This document shows, in pieces, positions 60,308 through 64,000 of a stretch of 64,000 nucleotides of DNA. Made by a program: the position numbers and the translations under genes. The stretch lies in assembly GCA_050313295.1 (NCBI GenBank), contig JBNPLD010000007.1. One strand, given 5' to 3'. The notes beneath the pieces are model-generated. The model was not told the origin of the DNA. It was given only the letters and a program-made list of their open reading frames with translations, and ran no database searches. The stretch is from S5-A14a sp022766365 (GTDB taxonomy: Bacteria > Bacillota > Clostridia > Peptostreptococcales > Anaerovoracaceae). Positions within the stretch are counted from its first letter, which is position 1. Every line of letters begins with the position of its first letter.

Positions 60308-60847
60308 ATGGCTAAAGAGTTAAAAGGAACTAAAACTTATGACAATTTGATGGCTGCATTTGCAGGGGAATCAATGGCTAGAAACAAGTATACATATTTT
60401 GCTTCTCAGGCTAAGAAAGATGGATACGTTCAGATTTCCAAGATCTTTGAAGAGACAGCCGAGAATGAGAAGGAGCATGCTAAGTTGTGGTACAAACATG
60501 CTGAAGGTATCGGAACTACTGAAGAGAATCTTATCACTGCAGCTGAAGGCGAGCATTATGAGTGGACAGAAATGTATCCGGGTTTTGCCGATGTAGCTCA
60601 GGAAGAAGGATTCAGTGCTATAGCTGCTCAGATGAGATTAGTTGCTGATGTAGAGGAGAAGCATGAAGAAAGATACAGAAAGCTTGCTGCTAACCTTAAG
60701 GAAGGTAAAGTATTCGAAAGGGATGAAGAAGTTGCATGGCAGTGCATCAATTGTGGATACATCACTGTAGCAAAGGCGGCTCCTGCAGTCTGTCCTGCTT
60801 GCAAACATCCACAGTCATTCTTCCAGGTTAAACCTGAGAATTATTAA
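60308..60847 (+). CDS. rbr: Rubrerythrin
   Basis: 179 residues. Ferritin-like diiron domain at 1-140 with Glu/His ligands in AFAGESMARNKY near 17-28, EETAENEKEHAKLW near 47-60, and DVEEKHEERYRKL near 115-127; C-terminal rubredoxin-like domain with Cys pairs CINCGY and CPACKH (near 145 and 162). It reduces hydrogen peroxide with electrons from NADH-linked rubredoxin reductase. Last gene of the perR transcript; a terminator follows. Confidence 0.96.
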   Translation: MAKELKGTKTYDNLMAAFAGESMARNKYTYFASQAKKDGYVQISKIFEETAENEKEHAKLWYKHAEGIGTTEENLITAAEGEHYEWTEMYPGFADVAQEEGFSAIAAQMRLVADVEEKHEERYRKLAANLKEGKVFERDEEVAWQCINCGYITVAKAAPAVCPACKHPQSFFQVKPENY

Positions 60848-60887
60848 TCATGAGGAGTTAAGACTCCGGGGATAAATATTTGATTAG

Positions 60888-60916
60888 AAAGGGCACGAGG
60901 AAATCGTGCTCTTTTT
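60888..60916 (+). terminator. Terminator after rubrerythrin
   Basis: AAAGGGCACGA-GGAAA-TCGTGCTCTTTTT, an 8-9-bp stem with one G-T pair and a T-run. Confidence 0.8.
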
Positions 60917-61720
60917 GGTTCTATAATATATGTTGGGGTAAACCGGGAGGTATAGGACAAAACGTGTTGGTAAAAGAGGTAGTCCCCGACGTATTTTTTA
61001 AGAAAAATAGAAAAGGCATATAAAGACCTGCTATAATTAGTTCACCATAAACAGAAGGGAAGAAAAATATCAAACAAAACATGATAACATATGTAAAACA
61101 CCGAAATAGCAGGTTTTGCAGGGAATGAAGGATAAAAATCAATGGGAAGAAACAATGGCTGTTAAAGAAATGTGAATACATAGGTGAGCATTAGAAGCAG
61201 GAACTGTCGTTACTCTTTGAATAAATATAAAGCCTTGATAAGGTTTATTATATAAAAAATGATAAAATCCTTGATTGTAAAGATGAAATATAAGCGAGGG
61301 AGCGGCTAAGCAAACGGCTGCTGGACGAAAAATTTTCGTTATTAGTAATTCAATGGTTGTATAAGTGATATGACAAATTAGGCTCATGAACTTATGTAAA
61401 GCTTTTGACATAATGATTTTTGACTTGCTTTTCGCAGATGTTCAAACACACGCATGGGTATATCGTCGATGGAAATAAGTTTTGACATTGGTATGATTAA
61501 TAACCCTTTTAAAAAAAAGGATTTTTTGATATAATAAATTGTAAAAATAGATTAAAAAATACCGGATAATGAAAATGTAAGTATGATCCACCGACAGATA
61601 AAAATATGAATTTTTATTTGATATGTAGATCTTTTAAGTTGACAAGACTATAACTTCGGTGAATGAGGATATATTCTTGCTAATGTTTGGTAACCACAAA
61701 GACTATGTGGGGGAGGAAAA
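60917..61720. other. Long leader/intergenic region before surface protein gene
   Basis: About 800 bases without a gene; both strands have only short frames. Contains a run of eight A and several AT-rich promoters candidates (TATAAT at 61535, TTGACA at 61483 and 61641). Just before the ribosome site CCACA-N7-TGTGG forms a small hairpin (61694-61710). No c-di-GMP riboswitch found. An upstream region this long fits a phase- or signal-regulated surface gene, but shows no direct proof. Confidence 0.4.
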
Positions 61721-64000
61721 ATGAAGTCAAAGAAAATCGCAGCTATATTAATGGTTCTATTAATGACCCTTACCGTTTTCGTAGGATCTTCAACAGTAAA
61801 TGCTGATGGTACAAAAAAAGACGGAAATGTTTTAAGTTTTGAAATTTCACGACCGAAATATTCTAACTACGAAAATCTGATTGCTACGTACAGCAACTAT
61901 TGGATGAATCAACCTCAAAACAACATTTTCAATACGGACAAGTGGGAATTAAATGATTTCGCCGTAGAATATGAACTTCATATAGAAGGTCAAACCGATA
62001 CCATTGTCAAGACTATGTCTTATTCATCGGGCAATTACAGCTGGGAAGATAAAGCCTCTTTTGATAACATAATAATACCATATGATAAAGTTGAGGTTGA
62101 ATACTACAATTCGGATCAGGGCGGTTTTGTGGAACCATATCTTCTTCATTATAATTTATACTTAAAAAAGTCAAATGATAAAATGATTTTAAGTGTTCCA
62201 AGGTTAAGTCCAAGACAAAGTTACGAGAATCTGACCGGTGATGAAAAAATACTTAATATAAATAATATGACTATTAAGGAGTTGAATCCCACTGCTAAAA
62301 CTTTGTACTTAAATGGGAAGACCGGAGATGATAATTTTGACGGAACAACCCCTGAAAAATCGCTTAAAACCTTTGAAAAAGCCAAAGAACTCTCTGTGTC
62401 CAATCAGAATATTAAACATATAATTGTAGTTGGAACGACGGATATCCAGGGCGAAGTATCGTTGGCAGGAACAAATGCTCAAATCATGAGAGGAGAAGGT
62501 TTTAATGATTATCTGTTCAGTGTGGGTTCAGGTAAGACTGCCTCGTTATCGGATATCGTAATTGACGGTAATTCAGACAACAATGCCACGATAGAAAAAT
62601 CGTTAATTGAAGTTAAGTCCAAAGCAACACTGAATATTAATTCGGGGACTAATTTAAAGAATAATAAGATTAAGGCGATAAAGGATACTTGGACAAATGG
62701 CGGTGCAGTATACGCTCGTACCGCAACCGTAAATATGAATGGCGGAATCATAGAAAACAACCAGGCTACATATGGAGGAGGGATCCATTTATACGACTCC
62801 ACGATGAATTTCTCCGGCGGAATTGTTCAGAATAACAGATCGGATATTGTCGTAGACAGAAGCGTTTATCCTACACTATATTATTCAGCAGGCGGCGGAA
62901 TAATTGCAAATCAAGGGTCTACTTTAAATATGTCCGGAGATGCTCAAGTGCTCAATAACTATGCACATGAAATTGGCGGAGGTATCAGCTTAGGCTCAAA
63001 TCAATGGGGCACCGGAAATGTTTTGAATATGGATGGCGGTAAGATTGACGGAAATACAGCAGGTGCGGCCGGTGGCGGTATCTTTATTCAATGCAAGTAT
63101 TACAATGGAGGGGTATCCAAAGCATATATTGATGCCGGTGAAATTACAAATAATCAAATGGATAGTAGCGGATACACAAGTGACACGTTTGGCGGCGGCG
63201 GTATCTATGTAAATGGTGCAAATGATTTATATGGGGTTCACGGTGCGAACGGAGAACTTTACCTCAAGAACGTGGTGATAACTGATAATGAATCGAGTGG
63301 TTCGGGTGCCGGATATGCAGCCTGCCCAATATCAAAGACTAAGATTTACGCGACCAACGGTGCTGCTCTGTATGGGAATATAACCACCTCGAACATCAAT
63401 GAAATCTATATACTTTGTGTAAAATCTCTCGGATTTCACGGCGGCAATCCTGAATATGATATTTCAAAAAGAATGTTGGGAGGGGTACCGTACAACTGGA
63501 AGAATGTAGATAATTCTTTATTAGAGGAAAGCAGGCATAAAGGTGTCCTGACTAAGAATAATGACTCCCTTGGGTTGCATACAGATGAAAAAGGCAATGA
63601 GTTAACAGCGAAGCTGGTAAAAGTATTAATCAGCGGCAATAAATCAAAGACCAAAGGCGGTGGCATTGGCAGTAATGGCACTGTTGTTATGGGAACAGAA
63701 GAAACCACAAATGTGTCTGTAGAAAAGAGATGGATTGATGACACAAATAAAAATCAGATACACCCAAAGACCGTTGATGTAACATTGGTTGCGAAAGTTG
63801 CAGAACAAGAATATGAGGTTGAAACCAGACAATTAAGCGAAGCAAACGATTGGAAGATAACTTTTGCCGATTTACCTACCAAAGCCGGTGAACAAGACAT
63901 ACAATATTCCGTCAAGGAGGCTCAGATAGAAGGTTATGCCGGAAAAATTACCGGAACAGCTAAAGATGGTTTCGTAATTACCAACTCATTTATCCCGCAA
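61721..64000 (+). CDS. Large secreted surface protein: beta-helix repeats and Cna-B domain (partial, runs off window)
   Basis: Open frame of 760 codons from ATG 61721 (GGGGGAGG upstream) to the last base, without a stop, so the C-terminus lies outside. Signal peptide 1-28 (cleavage after NA in STVNA-DG). Residues about 30-190: non-repetitive domain. From about 190 to 640: parallel beta-helix of the polymorphic-outer-membrane/right-handed type, seen as repeated GGAVY, GGGIHLYD, GGGIIAN, GGGISL, GGGIFIQ, GGGGIYV and NMxGGxIxxN turns. From about 661: Cna B-type domain (SVEKRWIDDTNKNQI...FVITNSF). Likely more Cna-B repeats and an LPXTG anchor beyond the edge. Probably an adhesin or biofilm protein on the cell wall. 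Confidence 0.88.
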   Translation, partial: MKSKKIAAILMVLLMTLTVFVGSSTVNADGTKKDGNVLSFEISRPKYSNYENLIATYSNYWMNQPQNNIFNTDKWELNDFAVEYELHIEGQTDTIVKTMSYSSGNYSWEDKASFDNIIIPYDKVEVEYYNSDQGGFVEPYLLHYNLYLKKSNDKMILSVPRLSPRQSYENLTGDEKILNINNMTIKELNPTAKTLYLNGKTGDDNFDGTTPEKSLKTFEKAKELSVSNQNIKHIIVVGTTDIQGEVSLAGTNAQIMRGEGFNDYLFSVGSGKTASLSDIVIDGNSDNNATIEKSLIEVKSKATLNINSGTNLKNNKIKAIKDTWTNGGAVYARTATVNMNGGIIENNQATYGGGIHLYDSTMNFSGGIVQNNRSDIVVDRSVYPTLYYSAGGGIIANQGSTLNMSGDAQVLNNYAHEIGGGISLGSNQWGTGNVLNMDGGKIDGNTAGAAGGGIFIQCKYYNGGVSKAYIDAGEITNNQMDSSGYTSDTFGGGGIYVNGANDLYGVHGANGELYLKNVVITDNESSGSGAGYAACPISKTKIYATNGAALYGNITTSNINEIYILCVKSLGFHGGNPEYDISKRMLGGVPYNWKNVDNSLLEESRHKGVLTKNNDSLGLHTDEKGNELTAKLVKVLISGNKSKTKGGGIGSNGTVVMGTEETTNVSVEKRWIDDTNKNQIHPKTVDVTLVAKVAEQEYEVETRQLSEANDWKITFADLPTKAGEQDIQYSVKEAQIEGYAGKITGTAKDGFVITNSFIPQ

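Overview
The window reads as the chromosome of a low-GC Gram-positive anaerobe of the Clostridia. The grounds are strong AGGAGG-type ribosome binding sites, consensus SigA promoters (TTGACA-17-TATAAT upstream of the SRP RNA), SipS-type signal peptidases, an SRP RNA-dnaX-ebfC-recR order like that of Bacillus, and an anaerobe's oxygen defence set (PerR, rubrerythrin, desulfoferrodoxin). I cannot name the genus with certainty; a host-associated Family XIII / Mogibacterium-like lineage is a guess. There is no rRNA, tRNA, CRISPR-cas locus, prophage or intact insertion sequence. Most of the window is ordinary core genome in tight operons.

Layout. 1-3.8 kb (minus): zinc uptake operon zur-znuA-znuC-znuB-lipoprotein, with a clear promoter and Fur-type operator. 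4-9.6 kb (plus): AGCS symporter, then a HAD phosphatase / MFS / response regulator / histidine kinase operon. 9.7-10.9 kb (minus): cation diffusion facilitator, probably read from a leaderless mRNA. 11-18.4 kb (plus): TIM-barrel protein, uvrB, uvrA, nicotinate phosphoribosyltransferase. 18.4-20.8 kb: a decayed membrane-protein gene, class II aldolase, an MltG-like protein. 20.9-23.8 kb: RluA-type synthase, two tandem signal peptidases, smpB. 24.3-26.3 kb (minus): purine permease plus phosphoribosyltransferase. 26.5-29.7 kb: aminotransferase, YjiH transporter, GNAT enzyme. 29.7-30.8 kb: decayed DNA with an ABC-transporter remnant. 30.8-32.8 kb (minus): EamA exporter and D-2-hydroxyacid dehydrogenase.

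33-39.4 kb holds the most interesting block: cobT, a 31-codon ORF, cobU, cobS, a short second CobU-like gene, then one reading frame joining a CobC-type alpha-ribazole phosphatase to a complete MetN ATPase, followed by metI and metQ. The end of cobalamin nucleotide-loop assembly is thus physically joined to the methionine importer. Then come birA (minus), DUF1934, DUF1846, a ClC transporter, SRP RNA, and the dnaX-ebfC-recR operon, which carries on without a gap into an MMPL exporter and a secreted coiled-coil partner. 51.8-55.3 kb: PC4-like protein, TGS-uridine-kinase-like protein, PLD-like protein, flavin-nitroreductase-like (PNPOx) protein.

55.5-58.6 kb: a membrane transporter and an M20 amidohydrolase (minus) lie divergent from an Lrp/AsnC regulator, with a perfect 40-bp palindrome between them. 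58.7-60.9 kb: desulfoferrodoxin with one lost N-terminal cysteine, a 30-bp direct repeat pair, then perR-rubrerythrin behind a strong promoter and a PerR box. From 61721 to the window edge an open gene encodes a large secreted surface protein (parallel beta-helix repeats, then a Cna-B domain).
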